In this document: positions 7,601-13,830 of the stretch, piece after piece
Layout of the letters: every line of letters begins with the position of its first letter
Numbering within the stretch: the first letter of the stretch is position 1
Source: DATKNA01 sp035541595
Lineage (GTDB): Bacteria; Actinomycetota; Actinomycetes; Actinomycetales; Kineosporiaceae
Length of the DNA: 13,910 nt
Direction of reading: 5' to 3'
Assembly: GCA_035541595.1 (NCBI GenBank)
Contig: DATKNA010000111.1
Span: forward strand, 1 to 13,910
Made by a program: the position numbers and the translations under genes
The notes under the pieces: generated by a model
Seen by the model: the letters and a program-made list of their open reading frames with translations, nothing else
The model's database searches: none
What the model was told of the DNA's origin: nothing

Positions 7601-7670
7601 GTGACGGCGGAGGAGCGGAGCGTTACGGGCGCGCCGCTTGCCGGGCCTCACCCCGCCGTGACGAGGAGCC

Positions 7671-8840
7671 ATGCCCGCACCCCACACCTCCTTGCTCCAC
7701 GCGCTCCCGTCGGCGAACGAGAACGTCGCCATGGCGACGTTCGATGCCGAGCTCGTCTGCACCTTTGCCAACTCCCCCTTCTCCGAGATCACCGGCCTCG
7801 ACCCCGGCGAGGTCACGGGACGCACCTGGTCGGCGCTGTTCCCCGGCTTGTCGGCGAGCCAGCAGGCCGTCGTGGAGGCCGTCGCGGCCAGCGGGACGCC
7901 CGTAGGAGCGGTCGATGTCACGAGCACGACACCGGGACGGCCCGGGCCACCAGGACGGCCGGACCGCCGTCGATGGCGACTCGCCCTGCACCGCGTCGAA
8001 GGTGTACCGGGGGTTGCTGGCGGTCGGGTGCTCTCAGTGCTGGGCAGCCTTGCGACCGGGCCGGCCGTCCTGGACCGGCCGACGTTCCGGCACCGCGTCG
8101 CGGACACGCTCCGTGAGAGTGGCGGATCCTCCGGCGTGCTGCTCGTCGACCTCGGCCAGCCGGTACGTGGCGGGCCGGGGCACAGCGGACTGGCCGACCG
8201 GGCGGCCGTGCTGCAGGGAGTCGTGCGGACCACCGACATCGTGACCCTGGACGTCGACGACGCAACCGGCCGCTCCTACCTCGCGCTGCTCTGCCCGTCG
8301 TTGCCGGCGCCCTGGACCGTGGCCGCCATCGGGGACCGGCTGCGCCGGGCGGCGCAGCTCACCGGGGGCTCGTCCGGGATGCAGCCCCAGGTCAGCGTGA
8401 CCGTCGCGCGGCAGGATGACTCACCGGACTCCCTGTTGCGGCGGGCGACGAGCTCCCTGCACACCGAGCTCCACGGCGCGCTGGAGGCGGCCCCGCTCCG
8501 GACCACCGTCCGGGAGCACGCCGTCGCCGCGGGTCGCGCCGTGGTCGTGGGACTGGCCGGCGAGGCGGACCTGTCCACCCTGCGCGGGCTGACCCGCCTG
8601 CTCGAGGCCATCGTGGAGGATCGCCCCGCCGCCCTCGTCGTCGACGCGGGACACCTGGCCTTCTGCGACGTCGCGACGGCCCGCGCGCTGTTGGCCGCGG
8701 CCGGGCAGGCCGGGCAGGCCGGCATCCAGGTCGGCATCGCCGGGATGCCGTCCACCATGGAAAAGATGATCACTTTGGGCTGGTCCGGGTCACGATTGCG
8801 TCGCTGGACCAGCGTGGAGGTCGCCCTGGCATCGCTCTGA
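7671..8840 (+). CDS. PAS - degenerate GGDEF-like - STAS domain signalling protein
   Basis: This is a 389-residue soluble protein, probably a sensor or anti-sigma-factor-antagonist-type regulator. Residues about 15-125 look like a PAS domain (MATFDAELVCTFANSPFSEITG). Residues about 135-270 follow the layout of a GGDEF domain: Asp135, GVLLVDL at 155-161, strand VSVTVA at 241-246 and a final DSLLRRATSSLH. The GGDEF signature is replaced by DATGRSYLALL, so no cyclase activity is expected. Residues about 275-389 are a STAS domain (VVGLAGEADLSTLRGL, ALVVDAGHLAFCDVATARALLAA). The position of the phosphorylated Ser in SpoIIAA-type proteins is Val334 (DVAT instead of DSSG). ATG 7671 is preceded by GAGGAG, and an in-frame stop lies just upstream. 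Partner and signal are unknown; the STAS and PAS calls are more certain than the GGDEF one. Confidence 0.82.
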   Translation: MPAPHTSLLHALPSANENVAMATFDAELVCTFANSPFSEITGLDPGEVTGRTWSALFPGLSASQQAVVEAVAASGTPVGAVDVTSTTPGRPGPPGRPDRRRWRLALHRVEGVPGVAGGRVLSVLGSLATGPAVLDRPTFRHRVADTLRESGGSSGVLLVDLGQPVRGGPGHSGLADRAAVLQGVVRTTDIVTLDVDDATGRSYLALLCPSLPAPWTVAAIGDRLRRAAQLTGGSSGMQPQVSVTVARQDDSPDSLLRRATSSLHTELHGALEAAPLRTTVREHAVAAGRAVVVGLAGEADLSTLRGLTRLLEAIVEDRPAALVVDAGHLAFCDVATARALLAAAGQAGQAGIQVGIAGMPSTMEKMITLGWSGSRLRRWTSVEVALASL

Positions 8841-8843
8841 GCG

Positions 8844-8859
8844 CTGGCGGGTTCGCCAG
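8844..8859. terminator. Hairpin between convergent genes
   Basis: CTGGCG (8844-8849) and CGCCAG (8854-8859) form a perfect 6-bp stem with a GGTT loop, 3 nt after the PAS-STAS stop and shortly beyond the lytic transglycosylase stop on the other strand. It could serve both directions, but there is no T tract. Confidence 0.4.
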
Positions 8860-8887
8860 GTTCGGGGCGGTCAGGTTCGGGGCGGTC
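8858..8887. repeat. 15-bp tandem repeat between convergent genes
   Basis: AGGTTCGGGGCGGTC occurs twice in perfect tandem (8858-8872 and 8873-8887), with AGGT beginning a third copy. It touches the stop codon of the minus-strand transglycosylase gene. This is probably recent slippage. Confidence 0.8.
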
Positions 8888-10328
8888 AGGTGCTCGACGG
8901 GCTGGGCGAGGCGGTCGCGGACGCCGACGACGCACCGCCCGACCCGGTCGGCGAGGAGCTCGCCGTGGTCGCGGACGACGCCGAGGCCGTCGTCGGGCTG
9001 GGCGAGGGGTCGGGACTGGACGCCGGCGCGGGGCTGGGCGAGGGGTCGGGGCTGGACGCCGCTGCCGGGCTGGGTGCCGGGTCCGGACTGGGTGCCGGGC
9101 TGGGCGAGGGGGCCGACGGGCTCGGGTCCGGGGTCGGCGTGGGGCTCGGCGACGGGGACGGCGAGGGCGACGGGACCGCGCTCGGGGACGGGCTCGGACT
9201 CGGGGACGGACTCGGGCTCGCGGACGGCGATGGGCTCGGCGACGGGCTCGGCGACGGGCTCGGGGATGGACCGGGCGACGGGAGGGCGCTCGGCGACGAG
9301 CCCGGCGACGGCTGCCCTTGCGAGGGGACCGCGGGGCCAGGATTGACGGCCGGCGGGCTGTCACCGGTCGCCGTCTGGCCGCTCCGTGTCACCGGGACCA
9401 TGGGCTCGGCGGATACGGGCACCGGCTCGCCGCGCGCGTAGCTGTCGGCCAGGGCGAGAACGAGCCGGACGTAGCTCGTCGACCCGTTGTACCGGAACAC
9501 GGCGCGGAACCTGTCGTCCTGGTTGGCAAGGTCGCCACCGCCCGCGCACAGGTAGCGGGCCGCCGAGAGGGCGGCGTCGTCGATGTCCTGCGGATTGGCC
9601 ACCCCGTCGCCGTCGGCGTCCGTGCCGTACGCCGCCCAGGTGCTCGGGATGAACTGCATCGGGCCGACCGCGCGATCGGCACCTGGATCCCCGTCCAGGC
9701 GGCCACCGTCGGTGTCGGGGAGGAACGGCATGCCCCCGGTGCCGTCGAGCCGGGGCCCGTAGATGGGCGGGTGGACGACGCCGTCCGCGTCGACCTGCGA
9801 ACCGCCGAACCGCCCGTGATCGGTCTCCATCCGGCCGATCCCGGCGAGCAGGGACCAGGACAGGTGGCAGCCGGCGTCGATCTTGGCGGTCTGCGCGGCA
9901 GCCGCGAGGTAGGCCTTCAGCACCCGGACGGGGATGCCCGAGCGGGTGAGCACTCCGGTGTCCGGGACGTCGGCGGGGGCGGACGCGCCCCGGGCGCTGG
10001 TGCCGGGGCTGCCGGCGGCGCCTGGCCCGGGCAGGACGAGGACCTTGGGGTCGCCGCCGAAGGGGAGGACCGCGACGTCCGGCGCAGTGGTACCCGCCGT
10101 CCCCTCGTCCGGGACGGGACCGACCAGCTGGTCGAGCCAGGCCTGGTCGCCGGAACTGGCCGAACTCGGTATGACCCACCGCGGCTCGTGACCGCTGGCG
10201 GCCAGCGTGCTCGTCATGGCCACGAGAGGAATGCCCAGCAGGGCGACCCGCACACCGGGCGACGTGAGCCAGAGCCGCCGGACGAGCCCGGATCGGCCGG
10301 CCGGGGGCTCCTGCTCCTGGTCGGTCAT
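8886..10328 (-). CDS. Membrane-anchored MltB-type lytic transglycosylase with long Ser-Pro tail
   Basis: This protein is expected to cleave peptidoglycan glycan strands outside the membrane. In the 480-residue form starting at ATG 10328, a short basic cytoplasmic end (RRLWLTSPGVR) precedes one hydrophobic segment at about 25-44. A variable region follows, then the SLT domain (about 135-310). That domain holds GIGRMETDHGRFG with probable catalytic Glu168, GPMQFIPSTWAAYG, and the EF-hand-like loop DADGDGVANPQD, as in MltB/Slt35. Residues about 325-480 are Ser/Pro-rich, mostly SP dipeptides, as in wall-spanning or glycosylated linkers. ATG 10346 would add six residues, but 10328 has TAGGGT 7 nt upstream and a TGAC-type -35. 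The gene is monocistronic and convergent with PAS-STAS. Family is secure; the tail's role is unknown. Confidence 0.88.
   Translation of the reverse strand: MTDQEQEPPAGRSGLVRRLWLTSPGVRVALLGIPLVAMTSTLAASGHEPRWVIPSSASSGDQAWLDQLVGPVPDEGTAGTTAPDVAVLPFGGDPKVLVLPGPGAAGSPGTSARGASAPADVPDTGVLTRSGIPVRVLKAYLAAAAQTAKIDAGCHLSWSLLAGIGRMETDHGRFGGSQVDADGVVHPPIYGPRLDGTGGMPFLPDTDGGRLDGDPGADRAVGPMQFIPSTWAAYGTDADGDGVANPQDIDDAALSAARYLCAGGGDLANQDDRFRAVFRYNGSTSYVRLVLALADSYARGEPVPVSAEPMVPVTRSGQTATGDSPPAVNPGPAVPSQGQPSPGSSPSALPSPGPSPSPSPSPSPSPSPSASPSPSPSPSPSPSAVPSPSPSPSPSPTPTPDPSPSAPSPSPAPSPDPAPSPAAASSPDPSPSPAPASSPDPSPSPTTASASSATTASSSPTGSGGASSASATASPSPSST
8889..9350 (-). repeat. Low-complexity Ser-Pro coding repeat of the transglycosylase tail
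   Basis: About 150 codons alternate mainly Ser and Pro, with short repeated units such as GGCTCGGCGACG on the plus strand around 9235-9262. Such DNA is prone to length change. The opposite strand gives an artefactual Gly-Asp-Gly-Leu reading frame. Confidence 0.85.
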
Positions 10329-10335
10329 GCGCCAG

Positions 10336-10365
10336 ACCCTAGACATGCCAGTAGCTGATGGTCAC
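10336..10365 (-). promoter_or_regulatory. Promoter of lytic transglycosylase gene
   Basis: On the minus strand GTGACC (10360-10365) is followed after 18 nt by TAGGGT (10336-10341), which ends 7 nt before ATG 10328. The TGAC core and the spacing fit a housekeeping sigma-70 type promoter with a leaderless transcript. Confidence 0.55.
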
Positions 10366-10385
10366 GGTGTCCGGCACCCCCGTCA

Positions 10386-10401
10386 TCGGATCGACATCCG
10401 A
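10386..10401. promoter_or_regulatory. Perfect inverted repeat upstream of transglycosylase promoter
   Basis: TCGGAT and ATCCGA form a perfect 6-bp inverted repeat around CGAC, about 20 bp upstream of the -35 element. It could be an operator half-site pair. Otherwise the 10347-10553 interval shows no gene. Confidence 0.3.
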
Positions 10402-10553
10402 CGGTCATGTCACAGTCAGCCAACCTAGACGGATGAGGCCCGGTTCGTCAGCGTTACGGCCAGAACTGTCGAACACGCGCCGCATTCGGGTCGGTCGTCT
10501 GACTCGCAGCGACGAGACGGTCGCGAGCCGTTCCAGACCCGGGCCGGGAGACC

Positions 10554-10606
10554 GCCGAACGACGCCGAACGACGCCGGCGGATGCCGTCGGCGGATGCCG
10601 TCGGCG
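10554..10606. repeat. Two adjacent short tandem repeats downstream of glycosylase gene
   Basis: GCCGAACGAC is repeated twice (10554-10563, 10564-10573). GGCGGATGCCGTC is then repeated twice (10577-10589, 10590-10602), followed by GGCG. GACGCCG (10571-10577) can pair with CGGCGTC (10602-10608), giving a hairpin a few bases beyond the glycosylase stop that may act in termination. Confidence 0.65.
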
Positions 10607-10615
10607 TCAGGCGGA

Positions 10616-11491
10616 CTACTTCAGCAACCGCGAGAGTCGGCGGTCCGCGAGCACCTTGCCGCCGGTCTGGCAGGTGGGGCAGTACTGCATCGCGCGGTCG
10701 GCGAACGAGACCTCGCGCACGGTGTCACCGCAGACCGGGCACGGCAACCCGGCCCGGCCGTGGACCCGCATGCCGGCCCGCTTGGCGTCCTTGAGCTCCT
10801 TCGCCGGCTTGCCCTCGGCGGCCTCCACGGCGTCCGTCAGCACCGTGCGCATCGCCGTCCAGAGCCGCTCCACCTCCCCCTCGGACAGTCTTCCCGCGAT
10901 CGCGTACGGCGAGAGCCCGGCGGCGTGGAGCACCTCGTCGCTGTAGGCGTTCCCCACACCGGCGAGCACCGACTGGTCGCGGAGCAGGCCCTTGATCTGT
11001 TGGCGGGACCCCTGGACGATCCGGGCCAGCGCGGCGACGTCGAACGCTGGGTCGAGCGGGTCCGGCCCGAGGGTGGCGACCCCCGGGATGTCGTGGGGAT
11101 CGTGAACGACGTAGACGGCCAACCGCTTCTGCGTGCCGGCCTCGGTGAGGTCGAAGCCCGGGTCCGCGGGCAGGTCCGGGTCGTCCAGCCGGACCCGCAG
11201 GGCGATGGGACTCTTGCCCGGCCTGACCGGTGTCGACGGCAGGGAGTCCGACCAGCGCAGCCAGCCGGCACGGGACAGGTGCACGACCAGGTGCAGCCCG
11301 CTGACGTCGAGATCCAGGAACTTGCCGTGCCGCCGAACTCCGGTGACCTGCAGACCCTGGAGCGCGGTCACCGGTGGGTCGTAGGTCTTGAGGACGCTGA
11401 TGGCCCCGACGTCGACACGGGCGACGATGCGACCGACCGCGCGTTCACGCAGGAACGCGGCGAGCGCCTCCACCTCGGGCAGTTCGGGCAC
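10616..11491 (-). CDS. Fpg/Nei family DNA glycosylase/AP lyase
   Basis: This base-excision-repair enzyme removes oxidised bases and nicks the AP site. The 291-residue protein begins PELPEVE, where Pro2 (after Met removal) is the catalytic nucleophile and Glu3 the acid. Lys57 in RRHGKFLDL is the conserved DNA-contacting lysine. The helix-two-turn-helix part has QSVLAGVGNAYSDEVLHAAGLSPY. A zinc finger is formed by Cys251, Cys254, Cys271 and Cys274, with Arg266 in the hairpin. A 17-residue basic tail (ending SRLLK) follows the last Cys, so this looks like the actinobacterial paralogue rather than classical MutM; substrate range may differ (8-oxoguanine versus oxidised pyrimidines). The GTG start is fixed by the PELPEVE requirement. 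No Shine-Dalgarno is seen. Confidence 0.93.
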   Translation of the reverse strand: MPELPEVEALAAFLRERAVGRIVARVDVGAISVLKTYDPPVTALQGLQVTGVRRHGKFLDLDVSGLHLVVHLSRAGWLRWSDSLPSTPVRPGKSPIALRVRLDDPDLPADPGFDLTEAGTQKRLAVYVVHDPHDIPGVATLGPDPLDPAFDVAALARIVQGSRQQIKGLLRDQSVLAGVGNAYSDEVLHAAGLSPYAIAGRLSEGEVERLWTAMRTVLTDAVEAAEGKPAKELKDAKRAGMRVHGRAGLPCPVCGDTVREVSFADRAMQYCPTCQTGGKVLADRRLSRLLK

Positions 11492-11497
11492 GGATCA

Positions 11498-11503
11498 AGT
11501 GTG
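11498..11503 (-). promoter_or_regulatory. Weak -10-like hexamer of glycosylase gene
   Basis: CACACT ends 6 nt before the GTG at 11491. It matches TANNNT only at positions 2 and 6, but its placement is the same as at the other leaderless candidates and no ribosome site is visible. Confidence 0.25.
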
Positions 11504-11536
11504 CACCGCCGTCGTCGGCCGGGGTCCCGCAGAAGG

Positions 11537-11617
11537 TGCACGCGTTGTGCGACGTTGCACGCGTTGCGGCGCTCCAGGGTGTCCCTGAAGCGGCACAACG
11601 CGTGCAACGTCACACAA
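11537..11617. repeat. Large imperfect palindrome with a competing second left arm
   Basis: Positions 11545-11579 pair with 11583-11617 around a 3-nt loop, with 31 of 35 positions complementary. This includes an unbroken 16-bp block, GACGTTGCACGCGTTG (11551-11566) with 11596-11611. Separately, TGCACGCGTTGTGC (11537-11550) is perfectly complementary to 11593-11606, so two left arms compete for one right arm. The 11-mer TGCACGCGTTG occurs twice directly (11537, 11556) and once inverted (11596-11606). It lies downstream of the PaiB-like gene and 46-126 nt upstream of the glycosylase start. It may be a terminator, an operator cluster or a mobile-element remnant. Confidence 0.85.
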
Positions 11618-11682
11618 GAGCTAGCAAGGACGGAGAGGTCGAGCGGCCGGGGCAGTCGCGGGGCTGAGCACGAGCGACGCGG

Positions 11683-12333
11683 TCAGCGGCCGGGCTGCGC
11701 CCGAGCAGCCCGGGCAGCCCGGGCGTCGCGGACGGCGTCCGCGGCGGCCTGCAGGCCACGCGCCTCGAGACCGGCGATCACACCGTCGACGTCCGTCTCC
11801 GGACGGTTCTGGCTCATCTTGGCCTTCGCCTCGATCCGGGTGATCCTCACCTCGACCCCCACGATCGCACGCAACTGCCCGGTCACGAAGGCGGCGGGCG
11901 CGTCGTCGACCGCCCACGGACGGGCCGTGCCGGCCTCGTGCTTGGCGGTCAGCCGGCGCACCAGCCCGTCGACCCAGCTCGGGTCGTCGTGGACGACGAG
12001 CCTGCCGTAGACGTGCGCGGTCAGGTAGTTCCACGTCGGCACGACCCGGCCGTGCTCGAGCTTGCTCGCGTACCAGGACGGAGAGACGTACGCGTCCGGA
12101 CCGCGCACGATGACCAGCGCCTCACCGACCAGGTCGGCCCGCCACTGGTCGTTGGTCCTCGCCACGTGCCCCAGGAGGGCGCCGCGCTCGCCGGCGGCCG
12201 GCGCGTAGACGAACGGCAGCGTGGTCGCGACCAACCCCGCCGACGTCGCGGTGATCAGGTCGGCGGCCCCGTGGTGCTCGAGCAGGTCGCGCACGGCCGC
12301 GTCGTCCATCGCGAAGTGAGCCGGCACGTACAC
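11683..12333 (-). CDS. PaiB-like FMN-binding protein (FMN-binding negative transcriptional regulator family)
   Basis: This is a split-barrel flavin-binding fold protein of 216 residues. Conserved family stretches are VPAHFAMDD at the start, TTLPFVYAP, GHVARTNDQW, LVIVRGPDAYVSPSWYASK, VVPTWNYLTAHVYG, and IVGVEVRI...KAKMSQNRPETDVDGVIAGL at the end. The Bacillus relative PaiB was described as a negative regulator of sporulation and protease genes, but no DNA-binding motif is visible and an enzymatic flavin role is equally possible. The frame is open from GTG 12363, but GTG 12333 gives the canonical N-terminus (M/V-YVPAHF) and has CATACT ending 6 nt upstream. The last 20 residues are Ala/Arg-rich and variable. 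It is probably monocistronic. Confidence 0.9.
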   Translation of the reverse strand: MYVPAHFAMDDAAVRDLLEHHGAADLITATSAGLVATTLPFVYAPAAGERGALLGHVARTNDQWRADLVGEALVIVRGPDAYVSPSWYASKLEHGRVVPTWNYLTAHVYGRLVVHDDPSWVDGLVRRLTAKHEAGTARPWAVDDAPAAFVTGQLRAIVGVEVRITRIEAKAKMSQNRPETDVDGVIAGLEARGLQAAADAVRDARAARAARAQPGR

Positions 12334-12339
12334 CAGACC

Positions 12340-12345
12340 AGTATG
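12340..12345 (-). promoter_or_regulatory. Putative -10 element of PaiB-like gene (leaderless)
   Basis: CATACT on the minus strand ends 6 nt before GTG 12333. It differs from TATACT by one base. No clear -35 was seen. Confidence 0.5.
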
Positions 12346-12406
12346 CGTCCGCCGCGGGCTCACCCTTGGTGACGATCGCCCACGTGGTCGACATCGATGG
12401 CACGGT

Positions 12407-12424
12407 GAGCACGAGCCCGTGCTC
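12407..12424. terminator. Perfect 7-bp hairpin between DUF3037 and PaiB-like genes
   Basis: GAGCACG (12407-12413) and CGTGCTC (12418-12424) flank an AGCC loop. It sits upstream of the PaiB-like promoter and downstream of the DUF3037 gene, so it could end the kinase/DUF3037 transcript. No T tract follows. The rest of 12364-12589 holds no convincing gene. Confidence 0.35.
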
Positions 12425-12566
12425 GGCGCCTTCGCGATCTGGACACCTCAGAGCCTCTCCCCGGGCCCCGTGCTGCCCATCCGACGAAGGGGATCCGGGT
12501 TGCGCAGCGATCCGGCGTCCCCCGATCGTCCTGGCCCGGCGTCGCCGCCGACACCAGCCGCGATCC

Positions 12567-12576
12567 CGTGATCACG
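12567..12576. repeat. 10-bp perfect palindrome just downstream of DUF3037 stop
   Basis: CGTGATCACG is self-complementary and lies 14 bp beyond the DUF3037 stop codon. It is too short to judge. Confidence 0.3.
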
Positions 12577-12589
12577 AGGAGCAAGCGGG

Positions 12590-13024
12590 TCAGCGGACCA
12601 GGCGCTCGAACAGACGGTTCAGGTCGGCGTCCGGGTCGCGAGTGAGCCCACTGTGCACGGGGCCGGCCTGGACGACGGTCGACCGTGGGGAGGTCAGCCG
12701 GCCGAACCGCTCGCGCGGGGAGCCACCGGCGGCCCGCCCCGCGACAGCACGCCCCGCGCAGACCGCCTCGACGCCGGCCAGCGCCGCGCGGACGGCGTCC
12801 ACGTCCACCGCCGGGTCGATCGACCTCAGCCGGCCCTCGTCGACGTGCAGGAGGGTGCCGAGGTAGTCCCGGGCCTGGCAGTAGAGGACTAAGCCGACGT
12901 TGACGCACTCACCGCGGTCGATCCTGGGCACGGCGCGCAGCAGCGCGTACTCGAACGGCGCGTACTCGTGCGCTCCCGCGGAGCCGCCGCCGGTGTCTCC
13001 CGCGAGGTCACGGACGCCGCTCAT
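12590..13024 (-). CDS. DUF3037 family protein
   Basis: This is a 144-residue cytosolic protein of unknown function. The conserved block is FEYALLRAVPRIDRGECVNV followed by GLVLYCQARDYLG (about residues 24-56), which is characteristic of DUF3037. A less conserved alpha-rich C-terminal half follows (VDAVRAALAGVEAVCAG...GRLTSPRSTVVQ). ATG 13024 overlaps the stop of the HipA-like kinase gene as ATGA, so the two are translationally coupled and probably act together; this neighbour pairing is, from memory, common in actinobacteria. The reading frame is open further upstream, but that stretch is the antisense-phase shadow of the kinase gene. No function is proposed beyond partnership with the kinase. 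Confidence 0.88.
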   Translation of the reverse strand: MSGVRDLAGDTGGGSAGAHEYAPFEYALLRAVPRIDRGECVNVGLVLYCQARDYLGTLLHVDEGRLRSIDPAVDVDAVRAALAGVEAVCAGRAVAGRAAGGSPRERFGRLTSPRSTVVQAGPVHSGLTRDPDADLNRLFERLVR

Positions 13025-13806
13025 GCGGCGGCCTCGACGCCGAACCAGGGTCGGTCGCCGGCGGCCCGCGCCGACAGTTGGCGCACGTAGCGCTCGCGCC
13101 AGGCGGCGTCGGCCCGGGGGTCGCCCTGGGCGGCGTTCATGCCCGTCAGCCACTCGCCGGGAACAAGGTCCAGAACCTCGGGCAGCAGGTCCGGGACCGC
13201 CGCGGCGAGCTCGGCGTCGACGCGGGAGAGGTCCGCGACGGCGAGCGTGCGCACCACCGGCAGCAGGACGTGCTCCGAGAGGTCGTACCGGCGCCCGGCC
13301 CAGGCCTCGGGCGACGGCCAGGCGTGCTGGAACACCAGGGCCGCACCGTGATCGATCGCCCACAGGGTGCGGTGCCAGACAAGCAGGTTCGGGTTGCGCC
13401 AGGTGCGGTCGATGTTCGCCGTGAACGCGTCGAGCCAGTACGCGCGCGCCGCCTCGAACGGGTCCGGCCGCCAGGCGACGCCGTCGTAGCCGACCGACCC
13501 GGGCAGGAAGTCCAGACCGAGGTTGAGACCGACACTGGCCTTGAGCAGCTCCTGCACCTCATGGTCGGGCTCCCGCAGGCCGATCGCCGGGTCGAGCTCG
13601 ACACCGACGAGGTCCGGCACCCGGACTCCGATCCTGCGGCCCAGCTCTCCGACGACGACCTCAGCGACGAGCGCCGCCGTCCCCTGCCCGGCCCCGCGGA
13701 ACTTCACCACGTACATGCCGTCGTCGTCCGCCTCGACCAGGCCCGGCAGCGACCCGCCTTCGCGCAGCGGCGTCACGTAGCGGGTGGCGCGCACGGTCCG
13801 CAGCAC
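13021..13806 (-). CDS. HipA-like kinase domain protein
   Basis: This is a 261-residue protein with the core of the HipA-like (PI3/4-kinase-like) fold but shorter than HipA toxins. Visible kinase features are YVVKFRGAGQG with candidate ATP-binding Lys35, the helix VAEVVVGELGRR, the candidate catalytic loop NIDRTWRNPNLL with Asp133 and Asn138/Asn140, and the candidate metal-binding Asp152 in AIDHG. GTG 13806 gives the usual start (LRTVRATRYVTPL) and has TACGGT ending 6 nt upstream; GTG 13830 is possible but less likely. It is the first gene of a two-gene operon with DUF3037 (ATGA overlap). Unlike hipBA loci there is no upstream helix-turn-helix antitoxin gene within the 100 bases available. Substrate is unknown, and a toxin role should not be assumed. 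Confidence 0.87.
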   Translation of the reverse strand: MLRTVRATRYVTPLREGGSLPGLVEADDDGMYVVKFRGAGQGTAALVAEVVVGELGRRIGVRVPDLVGVELDPAIGLREPDHEVQELLKASVGLNLGLDFLPGSVGYDGVAWRPDPFEAARAYWLDAFTANIDRTWRNPNLLVWHRTLWAIDHGAALVFQHAWPSPEAWAGRRYDLSEHVLLPVVRTLAVADLSRVDAELAAAVPDLLPEVLDLVPGEWLTGMNAAQGDPRADAAWRERYVRQLSARAAGDRPWFGVEAAA

Positions 13807-13812
13807 GCGCTC

Positions 13813-13818
13813 ACCGTA
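13813..13818 (-). promoter_or_regulatory. Putative -10 element of kinase/DUF3037 operon (leaderless)
   Basis: TACGGT on the minus strand ends 6 nt before GTG 13806. It fits TANNNT; the -35 region is not obvious. Confidence 0.5.
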
Positions 13819-13830
13819 CCGGCGGGGCAC

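Noticed and set aside
8890..9441. Plus-strand frame rich in Gly-Asp-Gly-Leu repeats
   Set aside because: It is the antisense reading of the Ser-Pro tail of the transglycosylase and has no domain of its own.
10329..10430. c-di-AMP or other riboswitch before the cell-wall hydrolase gene
   Set aside because: Such riboswitches do precede actinobacterial wall hydrolases, but here the promoter sits next to the start codon, leaving no leader, and I see no conserved core.
11537..11617. Integron attC-like site or CRISPR-type repeat
   Set aside because: The arms lack the GTTRRRY/RYYYAAC boxes in the right places, no integrase or cassette context is present, and only two direct copies exist with no regular spacers.
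10358..12010. Long plus-strand open frame across the glycosylase and hairpin region
   Set aside because: Its sequence is Arg/Pro/Gly-rich, and it is antisense to a clear Fpg/Nei gene with all catalytic residues.
12334..12397. Small minus-strand frame beginning MSTTWAIVTKGEP, upstream of the PaiB-like gene
   Set aside because: It looks protein-like for about 20 codons but then runs into the PaiB-like gene in another frame as Arg/Gly-rich shadow, and it overlaps that gene's likely promoter.
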